Shown piece by piece: positions 1 to 9,730 of a stretch of 64,000 nt of DNA. Within the stretch, counting starts at the first letter, position 1. Every line of letters starts with the position of its first letter. The notes under the pieces are model-generated. The model was not told where the DNA came from. It saw only the letters and a program-made list of their open reading frames with translations, and did no database searches. This DNA is from an uncultured Eubacteriales bacterium. GTDB lineage: Bacteria; Bacillota; Clostridia; Oscillospirales; Acutalibacteraceae. The stretch spans positions 62,001 to 126,000 of the forward strand of contig CAKTFN010000001.1 in assembly GCA_934561055.1 (NCBI GenBank), given 5' to 3'. The position numbers were made by a program, and so were the translations under genes.

Positions 1-312
1 GAAAAGCTTACTCTTGCCGAACTCAAAAAGGCGGCAGCCTTCAGAGGCGGCGAATGCCTTGAAAAGAAGGCTCCGAAGGATATCTACACTCCGATCAAAT
101 GGAAATGCGCTTGCGGCGCTGAATTTGAAATGTCTGTTAACCTTGTTCTCGGCGGCGGTCACTGGTGCCCCGAATGCCTTCCGATGCCCTGGAAGTATGA
201 TGAAATTGCAAAGGTTAACCCGTTCTTTGCTCAGGTTTGGTATGCTCACCACAGCAAGGATGAAAACAACGTTTATACCGAGGATATTTACTACGGTTAC
301 GACGAAAAATAA
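1..312 (+). CDS. C-terminal fragment of an unidentified zinc-ribbon protein
   Basis: The reading frame is open from base 1 and ends at a TAA at 310-312, so only the last 103 residues are present and the start lies outside the window. It contains a CxC pair (WKCACG) and, 22 residues on, a CPEC pair (GGHWCPEC), which together look like a four-cysteine zinc ribbon. The C-terminus is rich in aromatic and acidic residues. A strong terminator follows directly. I do not recognise the family and assign no function. The coding call rests on the uninterrupted frame, codon use like the neighbours and the terminator 15 bases after the stop. Confidence 0.75.
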   Translation, partial: EKLTLAELKKAAAFRGGECLEKKAPKDIYTPIKWKCACGAEFEMSVNLVLGGGHWCPECLPMPWKYDEIAKVNPFFAQVWYAHHSKDENNVYTEDIYYGYDEK

Positions 313-327
313 TTTTCAAAACCTTTT

Positions 328-355
328 CCCGCTCCGAAAGGAGCGGGCTTTTTTT
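328..355 (+). terminator. Intrinsic terminator
   Basis: An 8-bp perfect GC-rich stem (CCCGCTCC / GGAGCGGG) with a GAAA tetraloop is followed by a run of eight T. It closes the transcript of the preceding partial gene. Confidence 0.95.
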
Positions 356-536
356 GATAAACAGATTTTGAAAAAATTTCATACTTATTTAAAAATATTT
401 AAATATTAAAATTTCCGAAAGTCAATAAAAACAAATAAATCCTTCTTAAATTCATAAATAATTAAAAAAATCGTCACAAATTGTTACAAAAATATGTCAT
501 AAAAATTAAACAGTTTGCCAAAAATCCGATATTGTG
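356..536. other. AT-rich intergenic stretch, nothing recognised
   Basis: Very AT-rich spacer between the terminator and the promoter of the 2442-residue protein. I see no ORF with a ribosome binding site and no strong hairpin. Confidence 0.6.
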
Positions 537-565
537 TTGACTTTGATGTTTATAAATGTTATCAT
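537..565 (+). promoter_or_regulatory. SigA-type promoter for the giant secreted protein
   Basis: TTGACT (537-542) and TATCAT (560-565) are separated by 17 bp, with an extended -10 TG at 557-558. The 5' UTR is about 70 nt and ends in AGGAGG at 632-637, 7 nt before the ATG. Confidence 0.75.
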
Positions 566-644
566 CAATTTGTATAGATGAGAAAGGTGGCCGAATCTCA
601 CTTTTCTCTTTACGGAAAACAAAAATTATTTAGGAGGTTTTTAC

Positions 645-3600
645 ATGAAAACAGGAAAGAAACTGCTTAGTGTTTTACTTTCGCTAATTATGATCGTCAG
701 CACGGTGAGCATTTCATTTACAACGTTCACTGTTTCCGCGGTTGACGGCAATGACTTGAAGTCGGCTTTTTCAAAGATTACCGACACATCACTGACAAAC
801 GGCGACGGAACAATGCTTAATGCCGCTGAAGTGCTGTACCAATATGTGTACGGTATTGCAGAACCGCGTTGCAACGGGGTTGGAGGAAACGGAAGCTGGG
901 CTACTGTTTCTCCCGTCGGAAATAACTCTTCCGTTGATCTTAACGCTTCCGCCAGAAATGCGACACCGGGTTATGATGCGGTAATCAACAGTCTTATTCC
1001 CACGGCGGGCGTTACCGACGATTCTGCGGCAAGCCGGAGAAACGGAAGTGAAAAGCGTTATAATGGTCAAGGAAGTATTGGTTTCCAAGAAGGATGGGTT
1101 CAATATAATATTGGCAACGATGTTAACCATTCTGTGACCGTTAGCGCAGATATTCAAAAGATTCTTTTAACTTACGGTTCGCTCGGCGCAGTTCCGCAAA
1201 GCATTCTTACCTCGGTGACTTATAATTATAATAATGCTTTAAGAAGGGGCTATGCAAGACACAGTCAAGATAAAAAGAAATGGAAAGTTTTGGTCTACAG
1301 AGAGTGGTTCTGGTCATCACTTTCATGGCAGTCCCTTTCACAGAAGCCGACAAGAACAAATGTTGTTACGGATACAACGGCTTATCAGAATCTTCATGCT
1401 TTTGCCGACTGGTTCACCGATTCAAGAACTAACACTTCCGTTAACGATCTTGCTAAACTTTCCGCCTCGGAAATCAATGCGCTTATCGCTTCAAACAATC
1501 AGGCATTTGCAAAGCTTGATTCATATTCCGAAGATGTCAAAAATCACTTCTTCGATATGGCAAAAGTCAAAGCATACATGGATAACTGCCTCTTTGCTCA
1601 AAAGGTTATCAATGCAAAGCCGGCAATCGAATCTCTCGGCAACGCAATGAACGCAGGCTATGACGCAAACGATCTTTCGGCAATGAACGGAATTTATACC
1701 GCTCAAAAGCCGAACCTTGATTTTGTCAAGAGCGTATCCGCCGATGTTATTGCTTATGTTCGCAACAACTTTTCGGGCTTTTCCGAGTTCTCGGTTGAAA
1801 ATGCCGAAGCTTTCATGACTCAGCTCGACAAGGATATTCAGCTTTATAAAATCAGAGAAATCAAGGCTAATATCGACGCTCTCAGAGCACAGTATCCCGA
1901 CGCCGAAGCAATCAAAACTATTGAGGACAATCAGCTGCTTTGGAACTACTATGACCTCATCAAGGGCTACAACAACACCCTTTCAACGGCGTTTACTCAG
2001 GCTTATGTTGCCGAAGTGTTCACCGACGGCACGGGATATGTTAAGGCTTTTGAAGACGAACTCAAGTATGAATGGGACTACAGAGAAGCGGAAGATCAGT
2101 ATGATTCCTTCTGGGCATGGTTCCTTCCGCTGGTTTATGCAGACCTTACGAAGGTTTCGACCGAGAATATTATCGGAACCGGTATTGCCGAAAACATTCC
2201 GAACATCAGCAATGCTGTTTCAAAGAAGAGTGCGTTTGACGCAATGTATGCAAAGTATCTTGCTCTCATCGGCGAAAGCGCAATGAAGGCAATCTTCGGT
2301 GACGGAGAAAACGCTCTCGGCTATATCATTGATGATTATATCGCAAGACTTTATCGCACGATTCTTGCCCGCCTTGAAAGCGAAGTCAATACCGCCGTCG
2401 GATATTACGACGCATACGGCGAAGTTAACCTTTCAAACTTCACGGCAATCAAGGACGCAATCGGAAGAGTTGAAACGAATATCTGGGATTTTATCAACAG
2501 TAAAAATCCGTCATTGATTTCCGATCAGCTCAGAGCCGATTACAACAGACTCTCATCTCTTCTTAATATGTATAACAGCTTCGTTGCATCGAAGGGACTT
2601 GCAAACTTTAAGCAGAAGCACCTTCACGACGCAAACGGAATCTTCATGACCCGTGACGTTACCGACGAAGATCTTGCAAGAAAGTCCGGAGAGGAATACA
2701 ACGTTAATGAAGACGTTGTCAACAAAACGATTGAAAAGCTCGACAAATTCCTTACGAGTAAGGATTTCACAAACATCGTAAATATTGACGCCGACAACCT
2801 CAGCGATTACATCAAGCAGGTTCTTGCGGACAATCTTTACACGGACAAGTTCGTAAATATGCTCATGGGCATCCTTTATCCCGAGCTTGTCAAAGCACTT
2901 GAAAACCTTTATAATTCGCTTCCTCGTGAAGTTTGGTACGATGCCGGGCTTTGGAAGGACAAGGTTGCTTTGTCTTATAAATCGCTTAATGAGCTGATTG
3001 ACGGCCTTGGTATGGGTCTTTATCCGAATCAGGTTGCACCTTATATTGATGGCTTTGACAGCGTAAGAGGTCAGCTCTATTCGGCGGGCGGAAACTGGAA
3101 CGCCCTCAAAAAAGACGGAAAACTCACTCTCAATTGGGGAATTGACAGCATTAAATCCGAAAACTATTCCTCAACGGCGCAATTTATCAACGCTAAAAAA
3201 GCAAAATTCATGAGCGCAATGTCTGAATCGTTCGATGCAATTCTTCCGATTATCAGAGTTCTCTTTACTGATTGGAACGGTTATGATGTAACGATTAACA
3301 GTGCAGGTTACGGACATTACTTGGGCGCAACCATTGCCGCTAACCTTAATCTTAAAGCTGACGGCTGTGCCGGCTATTCCGACCTTGTTACTCCGATTCT
3401 TGAAGCTCTCGGCTGTGACGGAATCCCGTCATACGGCGAAGTTCAGGGCTACACAACTTCAAGACAGATTGTCAACGCAATTTTCAATCCGCTCATTGAT
3501 TTTGTTGAAAACAAGCTCACAAAGAATCCGGTTTCAACTCTTTGTTCGATTCTTCCGAATCTTGCCTATGCCGTTCCGATGGATAAGCTTTGGGAAAGAT

Positions 3601-6600
3601 TCCAGTATCTTAATATCAGACTTAACTATAAAGCACACGAATCAAAGCTTAATATCAAGGTTCTTGACGATCATTATGACTTGAGATTGAACGATTTGGT
3701 CAACAAAAATTCGCTCGGTCTTGACTTTGACGTTTCCTCGTTCAGCTCAATCGTTTCTTATCTTGTCGGAATGTTCGTCAAGGGAATCGATGCGTCCTCG
3801 ATGCCGATTATGAACGCAGGCTCGCTTATTACTTACGCTTCGCTTAACACGAATGCACCGACAAAGCGTCTTAACGGTTCAAGAATCAACTTCACCGCCG
3901 ATAAGGCCGACGTTTTCATGGCTCTTCTCGGATATCTTACGAAGTGCCTCGGCAACAGCGACTTTGTTAATTTGATTTATAAGCAGTTCTCAAAAGACCC
4001 CGAAATGAGCGACGAGCTTAAAACAATCATCAAAAACATTTATACAAGCGTTTCCGATGAAAGAGGAAACATGGCTCTTGCCGCAATCATTGAGCTTCTT
4101 AATCAGACTCAGTACGCTCTTGAGGACTATAAGTGGCTCAAACCGGATTCCTCCGTCGGAACCTTTGACGGAACAACTCCGGCTTCAAAGGTATATCTTG
4201 CCTATAAGAACAACTGGACAAAGCAGGCCGCAAACTACCTTGCAAACAATCTTGACGAAATCGTAAAATCGGTTCTCAAGATGTCCGGCAGTGACATCGA
4301 CTTCTCAGCAAAGATTCTTGAAGGAGTCAACAAGCTCTTCACCAACTCGGCAGTAACTTCTGTTGCAAAGGGCCTTTCCTCAATGATTTCTCTTCCCAAG
4401 AATCTTACCGAGCTTATCAATTCGGAACTCGGCGTTGATCTCAGTGCGTTTGAAAAGTATAAGGACATTGACGAAGAATATAACTGGGGCTTTGAAGACG
4501 GCGACCGTGAAGGCTTCACAAAGGCTCTCGTTTCCGTCCTTGAACCCATCACTCCGCTCTTCGGTTTCCTCTTCAAGGGCGAAAACATCCACCTCTTCAA
4601 GAATAACGCCGACATCGTCCTTTACGGAAACGACGGTTACGACAGCTCAATCGTTCCGCTTCTTGAGGCTTTGGGCTGCGAAGTTAAGAAGAGCAGCGAA
4701 TTCGATTCAAAGGACACCGTATCGGTAATTCTTAACGCTCTTTACGCAAGAATCGACAAGCTTGCTGCCGATCCGATTAACGAGCTTGTTGAAGTTCTTC
4801 CCGGAGCAATTTATTACCTTTCAAGCAATGCACTTTCCGTTGCGGTCAGAAATCTCCTTCATCCGCTCTATGTTGTAATTGACACAATCCGCCCGGTTTA
4901 CGAAGTTGACGTTAAGTCTCTCGCTGCAAATCTCGGCAATGCGGTTGATATCAACAAGCTTGACGCATCGTTTGTTCAGAAGCTTATTGAAGAAAAGACC
5001 GGTCTCAAGCTTGACAGACTTTCAACTCTCATGGAAGACGTTTCAAAGGTAATCGGAAAAGAATACGATTCTCAAAGCGCTCTCCTTTCCGGAAACGCAT
5101 TCAAGGGTTCGTATATTGACGGTGTCTTTGACAAGGGCGATATGCTCACCGTTATTCTCAGCTATCTCATTGAAACTCTTTCAATCGACGGAAACGGCGC
5201 TGTTATTGACGAGCTTCTCGGTTCGGAAAACTTTACCGAGGCACTTCTCAGCGTCTTTAACGGAACCGATCCCGACAAGAAGAAAATCAACTGGATGTAT
5301 CACTTCGAGCCGGATACCGACTTCTCGCTCTATGACTTTGAAAACGGCGTTGTCATCACTCCGACAATTGAAGCGCTTTCATATTCTAACAACTGGACGG
5401 CAAACGCAGCCGAATACATTGACAGTAATCTTGACGATGTAATTGCAAGCGTACTCAAGGCTGCCGGCGAAAACGGAACACTCGGCGAAGTACTTAAAGC
5501 AAAACTCAATCTTTACACAGGCGAAAATCTTGATAAAATCAATTCTGCAATCATCGACCTCTTGAAGAACGTTGACAAGACGCTTGTTGAAACCGTCAAT
5601 GTTGTTCTCGGACTTGACCTTTCCGCGGCGGAACAGTATAAGGCTCCGGAGGGAACACTCACCGCCGATGAATTTGCTCAAGAGCTTTCAAAGATTCTCG
5701 CTCCGTTCAAAACTCTCCTTAACTGGCTCCTTTTCTCCGAAGATTATAACTTCTTCACCGGAACCAAGAAGGACGACGACGGAAATTATATCTATGATGA
5801 CCTCATCACAATCAAGGGCGCCGCAGGTTATAAGAACGGACTCGTTCCCGTACTTGAAGCCCTCGGTTGTAAGAACATTCCCGAAGAAAGCGACGGCGAC
5901 GCACTGAACAAGGCTCTCAAATCGGTATTTGCAAGAGTTGACGAAATTCTTGCCGCTCCGGCCGATGAAATTCTTAACATTCTTCCGAACGTCATTCATT
6001 TCCTTAACGCCGACGGCCTTACCGCAAGCGTTTATAACCTTCTCAGCGCAGTTTACGCATTGGCATCTTCTCTTGAAAAGCTCGGAACAAAGATTGATGT
6101 TAACGAGCTTCTCGGAATTGATCTTTCCGACCTTTCGCTTGAAAAGATTCTTGCCCTTGCCGAAGAAAAGACCGGTTTGGATCTCATCAAAGTTAAGATG
6201 ATGTTCTGCGGACTTTGCATCGGAACAATCAAGCAGTATCTCTCCGGAAGCGGCGAATACGCATACAAGATGGAATACACCAAGGCAAGCGACCGTAAGG
6301 ATATGCTCACCCTTATCCTCACCGTACTTGTTGAAACGGTTAAGCTTCCCGGAAACGAAGAAAAGCTTCGTGAACTTGTCGGAAACGACGTGTATGACGC
6401 AGTTCTCGGTGTTATGAATCTTCGCCAGTTTGATATGCAGAAGACGAATTATAAGAATACCGAATATGCGGATACCGATAAGACGTTCTCGGCGATTGAA
6501 ACTTCCGTTCTCTTCTCAGGCTATAAATACGGACCTCTTTACACTAAGGAGATGGCTCAGTATATAGCTGACAACTTTGATGATTTCCTTGACAATCTTG

Positions 6601-7973
6601 TATATCTTCTCGGAATCGAAGTTAACGGAAATTATGTTGATTCTTTTAAAGATGTTCTCAACTCACTTGTAAACGGCTCACTTTACAACAGCAAGAACAT
6701 TCAGACGATTCTCAACAAGCTTCTTGAATTCAGCGGAAAGATTGATGCTATTGACGGCGGAAATCATATTAAGGCTCTCATTAAGGCTTCGCTCGGTGTT
6801 GACCTTGATGCATGGAAGTCGTACACCGTTCCCGAATTTGACAACGATCGCGCAAAGTTCACCGAAGCTCTCTGCGATATCATCAGACCGCTTTATCCGG
6901 TTCTTAAATGGATGCTTTGCAAGCAGGATTTCTCCTTCTTCGTTGACGAAGAAAAGAAGGATCTTGTCACGCTTCTCGGCGCAGAAGGCTACGCTTACGG
7001 CATCATTCCTCTCCTTGAAGCTCTCGGCTGCGAATCGGTTCTTACTCCGGCTGACTATTATGCGGCAGTTGAAGCAAACGAGGACGCAATCGTCAGAAGC
7101 ATTGCCGAACCGCTCTTCAACAGAATCGACAAGATTATGACAAATCCGGCTGACGAGATTCTTGAATTGCTTCCGCAGATCATCTATTTCGTAAACAGCA
7201 ACGGACTTGACACCTGCTTCAAGAATGCGCTTCATGCCGTATACGGCATTCTCAACGCAATTGAGCCGCTTGTAAAGGTTGACCTTTACAGTCTTATCAA
7301 AATCAGACTTGACGAAGTAACGTTTGAAAGCCTTTATAAACTTGCTCTTGAAAAGATTGAAGAAAAGACCGGTCAGAAGCTCAGCGCACTTGAAGGTGAT
7401 TCGTTCCTTGAGCTTACCGTAGGAAAGCTCGTAAGCTACACGTCAGCAAACGGCGAAAAGGCTTACAGAATGGTTTATCAGTCAAATACCGCAAAGACAG
7501 AAATGGTAACCGTTGTTGAAAGACTTGCTATCAGGTTCATCGTTAACGAGGACAACAGAACAAAGCTTCTGACTATACTCAAAAACGAATGTAACATGAG
7601 TGAAGACGCCGAAAAATATGTCAAGGCGGTTCTTGACCTCCTTGCAACTTATGCAACGACGCACTTCGGCATGGATCAGTCGCTCTTCGCAATCTATGAA
7701 ATTTTCTACGGAGCAAAGACCGGTACCGACCACGCTTCTGGCGGACTTAAGAACCTCAACGCAAAATGGAAAGAGATTCTGAAGATGCTCAACGGTTCGG
7801 ACGACCCGAACGCACAGGGACTCGGAACAATGATCGGAAAGATTCTTGATAAGTATCTTGACGGAATCTTTGATTCCGAAGGTCTTGCACCGAACGGCTT
7901 CATCGTATTCTGGCAGAAACTCATCGAACTGTTCAAGAAGATCGGTGAATTCTTCAAAAAGCTTTTTAAGTAA
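645..7973 (+). CDS. Giant secreted repeat protein (2442 aa), function unknown
   Basis: The ATG at 645 follows AGGAGG with normal spacing. Residues 1-32 form a signal peptide: a KK-rich start, a hydrophobic core and an AxA-like end near VSA. The mature protein is predominantly helical and acidic. Its second half repeats a module about 400 residues long. Each copy has a LEALGC hexapeptide (near residues 920, 1340, 1737 and 2125), then an N/D-P-x-x-E-hydrophobic-LP segment and a Leu/Asn-rich helical region, so four diverged copies are visible. There is no LPXTG motif, catalytic motif or known carbohydrate-binding repeat. The last residues form a strongly amphipathic cationic helix (LIELFKKIGEFFKKLFK), also seen in other exported proteins of this window. 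It is a single-gene transcript with its own promoter and terminator. A surface or matrix structural protein is plausible; the function is not recognised. Confidence 0.9.
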   Translation: MKTGKKLLSVLLSLIMIVSTVSISFTTFTVSAVDGNDLKSAFSKITDTSLTNGDGTMLNAAEVLYQYVYGIAEPRCNGVGGNGSWATVSPVGNNSSVDLNASARNATPGYDAVINSLIPTAGVTDDSAASRRNGSEKRYNGQGSIGFQEGWVQYNIGNDVNHSVTVSADIQKILLTYGSLGAVPQSILTSVTYNYNNALRRGYARHSQDKKKWKVLVYREWFWSSLSWQSLSQKPTRTNVVTDTTAYQNLHAFADWFTDSRTNTSVNDLAKLSASEINALIASNNQAFAKLDSYSEDVKNHFFDMAKVKAYMDNCLFAQKVINAKPAIESLGNAMNAGYDANDLSAMNGIYTAQKPNLDFVKSVSADVIAYVRNNFSGFSEFSVENAEAFMTQLDKDIQLYKIREIKANIDALRAQYPDAEAIKTIEDNQLLWNYYDLIKGYNNTLSTAFTQAYVAEVFTDGTGYVKAFEDELKYEWDYREAEDQYDSFWAWFLPLVYADLTKVSTENIIGTGIAENIPNISNAVSKKSAFDAMYAKYLALIGESAMKAIFGDGENALGYIIDDYIARLYRTILARLESEVNTAVGYYDAYGEVNLSNFTAIKDAIGRVETNIWDFINSKNPSLISDQLRADYNRLSSLLNMYNSFVASKGLANFKQKHLHDANGIFMTRDVTDEDLARKSGEEYNVNEDVVNKTIEKLDKFLTSKDFTNIVNIDADNLSDYIKQVLADNLYTDKFVNMLMGILYPELVKALENLYNSLPREVWYDAGLWKDKVALSYKSLNELIDGLGMGLYPNQVAPYIDGFDSVRGQLYSAGGNWNALKKDGKLTLNWGIDSIKSENYSSTAQFINAKKAKFMSAMSESFDAILPIIRVLFTDWNGYDVTINSAGYGHYLGATIAANLNLKADGCAGYSDLVTPILEALGCDGIPSYGEVQGYTTSRQIVNAIFNPLIDFVENKLTKNPVSTLCSILPNLAYAVPMDKLWERFQYLNIRLNYKAHESKLNIKVLDDHYDLRLNDLVNKNSLGLDFDVSSFSSIVSYLVGMFVKGIDASSMPIMNAGSLITYASLNTNAPTKRLNGSRINFTADKADVFMALLGYLTKCLGNSDFVNLIYKQFSKDPEMSDELKTIIKNIYTSVSDERGNMALAAIIELLNQTQYALEDYKWLKPDSSVGTFDGTTPASKVYLAYKNNWTKQAANYLANNLDEIVKSVLKMSGSDIDFSAKILEGVNKLFTNSAVTSVAKGLSSMISLPKNLTELINSELGVDLSAFEKYKDIDEEYNWGFEDGDREGFTKALVSVLEPITPLFGFLFKGENIHLFKNNADIVLYGNDGYDSSIVPLLEALGCEVKKSSEFDSKDTVSVILNALYARIDKLAADPINELVEVLPGAIYYLSSNALSVAVRNLLHPLYVVIDTIRPVYEVDVKSLAANLGNAVDINKLDASFVQKLIEEKTGLKLDRLSTLMEDVSKVIGKEYDSQSALLSGNAFKGSYIDGVFDKGDMLTVILSYLIETLSIDGNGAVIDELLGSENFTEALLSVFNGTDPDKKKINWMYHFEPDTDFSLYDFENGVVITPTIEALSYSNNWTANAAEYIDSNLDDVIASVLKAAGENGTLGEVLKAKLNLYTGENLDKINSAIIDLLKNVDKTLVETVNVVLGLDLSAAEQYKAPEGTLTADEFAQELSKILAPFKTLLNWLLFSEDYNFFTGTKKDDDGNYIYDDLITIKGAAGYKNGLVPVLEALGCKNIPEESDGDALNKALKSVFARVDEILAAPADEILNILPNVIHFLNADGLTASVYNLLSAVYALASSLEKLGTKIDVNELLGIDLSDLSLEKILALAEEKTGLDLIKVKMMFCGLCIGTIKQYLSGSGEYAYKMEYTKASDRKDMLTLILTVLVETVKLPGNEEKLRELVGNDVYDAVLGVMNLRQFDMQKTNYKNTEYADTDKTFSAIETSVLFSGYKYGPLYTKEMAQYIADNFDDFLDNLVYLLGIEVNGNYVDSFKDVLNSLVNGSLYNSKNIQTILNKLLEFSGKIDAIDGGNHIKALIKASLGVDLDAWKSYTVPEFDNDRAKFTEALCDIIRPLYPVLKWMLCKQDFSFFVDEEKKDLVTLLGAEGYAYGIIPLLEALGCESVLTPADYYAAVEANEDAIVRSIAEPLFNRIDKIMTNPADEILELLPQIIYFVNSNGLDTCFKNALHAVYGILNAIEPLVKVDLYSLIKIRLDEVTFESLYKLALEKIEEKTGQKLSALEGDSFLELTVGKLVSYTSANGEKAYRMVYQSNTAKTEMVTVVERLAIRFIVNEDNRTKLLTILKNECNMSEDAEKYVKAVLDLLATYATTHFGMDQSLFAIYEIFYGAKTGTDHASGGLKNLNAKWKEILKMLNGSDDPNAQGLGTMIGKILDKYLDGIFDSEGLAPNGFIVFWQKLIELFKKIGEFFKKLFK
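3388..7290 (+). repeat. Four diverged ~1.2-kb coding repeats inside the giant exoprotein gene
   Basis: The protein-level motif LEALGC recurs at about 3403, 4663, 5851 and 7018. Each time it is followed about 50 residues later by an LP-containing Ile/Tyr-rich stretch (ILPNLAY, VLPGAIYY, ILPNVIHF, LLPQIIYF). Unit spacing is about 1.26, 1.19 and 1.17 kb. The copies are clearly related in protein but diverged in DNA, which suggests old tandem duplication. Confidence 0.8.
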
Positions 7974-7985
7974 ATAAAGCTATAA

Positions 7986-8016
7986 AGCGGCAGTCTTAAA
8001 GGCTGCCGCTTTTTTA
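7986..8016 (+). terminator. Intrinsic terminator of the giant exoprotein gene
   Basis: AGCGGCAG (7986-7993) pairs with CTGCCGCT (8003-8010) and is followed by TTTTTT. It sits 13 nt after the stop codon. Confidence 0.93.
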
Positions 8017-8027
8017 TCCGGATTTAG

Positions 8028-8056
8028 TTGACTGAAAAACGCAAAAGTGTTATAAT
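8028..8056 (+). promoter_or_regulatory. Strong SigA-type promoter of the mgtE transcript
   Basis: TTGACT (8028-8033) and a perfect TATAAT (8051-8056) lie 17 bp apart, with an extended -10 TG at 8048-8049. Transcription would start near 8063, giving mgtE a leader of about 255 nt. Confidence 0.85.
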
Positions 8057-8088
8057 TATTGAAATAAAACTACTCGGAGGTGAAATTC

Positions 8089-8175
8089 ATGGACAGTTGC
8101 GATAGTACAGGGCGACGTACACAGAGCGATGGCTTTTCTTACGGATTGCGAATGTCCGTGGACTTCTTCGGATAA
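8089..8175 (+). CDS. Candidate 28-aa leader ORF upstream of mgtE
   Basis: A short ORF starts at the ATG at 8089 behind a near-perfect Shine-Dalgarno site (GGAGGTG, 8076-8082) and ends at a TAA at 8173-8175. The peptide begins MDSCDSTGRRTQ and is polar, with no signal peptide. It lies about 25 nt inside the predicted mgtE transcript. Its codons cover the 5' arm (CGATGGC, 8127-8133) of a long-range stem whose 3' arm (GCCATCG, 8201-8207) runs into TTTTT, so translation of the ORF could control that stem. I infer a regulatory leader peptide, possibly sensing Mg2+ for mgtE. No family was recognised, and the ORF may simply mark a structured RNA. Confidence 0.5.
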   Translation: MDSCDSTGRRTQSDGFSYGLRMSVDFFG

Positions 8176-8216
8176 CTTTTAAAATTCCATAAACTTTTTT
8201 GCCATCGTTTTTATTG
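8127..8216 (+). promoter_or_regulatory. Candidate attenuator in the mgtE leader
   Basis: CGATGGC (8127-8133) is complementary to GCCATCG (8201-8207), which is directly followed by TTTTTATT. The enclosed segment holds a smaller hairpin (ACGGA / TCCGT). Further on, a GCCC-T6-GGGC hairpin (8290-8301) sits just upstream of the mgtE ribosome binding site. This resembles an attenuation leader. The conserved sequences of the M-box magnesium riboswitch were not seen. Confidence 0.45.
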
Positions 8217-8317
8217 TGTTGCCTATTCTGCACTGTTGAAACCGTTGTTTCCCGCTATAGGTATATTTTAAGGCGGTGGATTTTTTGCGCCCTTTTTTGG
8301 GCAGAAGGAGGCAGTTT

Positions 8318-9712
8318 ATGGAAAAAGAAGTATTTAACGAGTCGGTTTATGTAAGTGAAATTCTTGAAATTTTAAGGAGTAACCTTCAAAGGAAGGAGCT
8401 TCTTGAAAAGCTTTCCGATTATCATGAAAGCGATATCGCCGATGCACTCGAACTCATGACAAAAGAGGAAAGAAAAAAGATTTATCCGATCCTCGGCGCC
8501 GAGTATGTTGCGGAAATTTTCTCATATATTGAAAATCCGACGCAATATCTTCATGAATTTGACGTCAAAAAGGCCGCAAAGGTTCTTTCTGAAATGGATT
8601 CCGACGATGCAATCGACGCTTTGGAAGGCTTTGATGAAAACGAGCAGAAACAAATTGTCGAAATGCTTGACGAGGACGCCGGAAAAGACGTAAAGCTGAT
8701 TCTTTCCTATGAGGACGATGAAATCGGAAGTGCAATGACGACGAATTTCATTGCTATTCATAACGGACTTAATATCAAGCAGGCTACGCATGAGCTTATC
8801 AGACAAGCCGGAGAAAACGACAACATTTCAACGATTTACGTCGTTGACGAGGACGAAAAGTTTTATGGCGCAATTGACCTTAAAGAACTGATAGTCGCAA
8901 GGGAATATCAAAGTCTTGAAGATTTGATACTTACGTCTTATCCGTATGTAAACGACTATGAAAAAATCAGCGATTGTATCGAAAGACTTAAAGATTACGC
9001 AGAAGATTCAATTCCGGTTCTTTCCGAGGATCGAAAAATTTTGGGCGTCATCACCGCTCACGACATCGTTGAGGTTGTTGATGAAGAAATGGGCGAGGAT
9101 TACGCAAAGCTCGCCGGTTTGACTGCGGAAGAGGATATAAACGAATCGCTCGGAACCAGCATAAAAAAAAGGCTTCCGTGGTTGATAATTCTCTTGTTTC
9201 TCGGGATGGCCGTTTCCTCTGTTGTCGGCGTTTTTGAGGCTGTTGTTGCCGTGATACCTCTTGTTATGTGCTTTCAGTCTTTGATTCTCGACATGGCCGG
9301 AAATGTCGGAACCCAGTCGCTTGCCGTAACAATTCGGGTTTTGATGGATGAAAATCTTTCGGCAAAAAACAAGTTCGTTCTTGTTTTCAAAGAGATGCGG
9401 GTCGGCTTTCTCAACGGCCTGTTTCTCGGAACAATGGCTTTCATTTTTGTCGGACTTTATGTTGCGTTTGCAAAAGGAAATCCGATTGGATATTCCTTTG
9501 CGATTTCCGGCTGCGTGGGAGTTTCGCTTTTGTTTGCAATGGTAATTTCAAGTCTTGTCGGAACGCTTATTCCGATGTTCTTTCATAAGATTAAAGTTGA
9601 CCCGGCTGTTGCGTCCGGTCCGCTCATCACAACGGTTAATGACCTTGTTGCCGTTGTGACTTATTACGGACTTGCGTGGTTGCTTTTAATTAAAGTCATG
9701 AACCTTGCTTGA
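8318..9712 (+). CDS. mgtE: Magnesium transporter MgtE
   Basis: 464-residue channel for Mg2+ uptake. The ATG at 8318 is preceded by AAGGAGG (8305-8311); an upstream in-frame GTG at 8276 lacks such a site. The order is the usual one for the family: an N-terminal acidic helical MgtE_N domain (about residues 20-130), two CBS domains (about 130-255) and a membrane domain with five hydrophobic segments (about 280-460). Conserved family motifs in the pore domain include DMAGNVGTQS and the final GLAWLLL helix. In the family the cytosolic N and CBS domains bind Mg2+ and close the pore. Length matches the family (about 450 residues). The gene is monocistronic, with a long leader that suggests post-transcriptional control. 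Confidence 0.95.
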   Translation: MEKEVFNESVYVSEILEILRSNLQRKELLEKLSDYHESDIADALELMTKEERKKIYPILGAEYVAEIFSYIENPTQYLHEFDVKKAAKVLSEMDSDDAIDALEGFDENEQKQIVEMLDEDAGKDVKLILSYEDDEIGSAMTTNFIAIHNGLNIKQATHELIRQAGENDNISTIYVVDEDEKFYGAIDLKELIVAREYQSLEDLILTSYPYVNDYEKISDCIERLKDYAEDSIPVLSEDRKILGVITAHDIVEVVDEEMGEDYAKLAGLTAEEDINESLGTSIKKRLPWLIILLFLGMAVSSVVGVFEAVVAVIPLVMCFQSLILDMAGNVGTQSLAVTIRVLMDENLSAKNKFVLVFKEMRVGFLNGLFLGTMAFIFVGLYVAFAKGNPIGYSFAISGCVGVSLLFAMVISSLVGTLIPMFFHKIKVDPAVASGPLITTVNDLVAVVTYYGLAWLLLIKVMNLA

Positions 9713-9730
9713 AAATATAATATAATGAAA

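Noticed and set aside
8063..8317. M-box or yybP-ykoY riboswitch in front of mgtE
   Set aside because: The conserved core sequences of these riboswitches were not recognisable in the leader.
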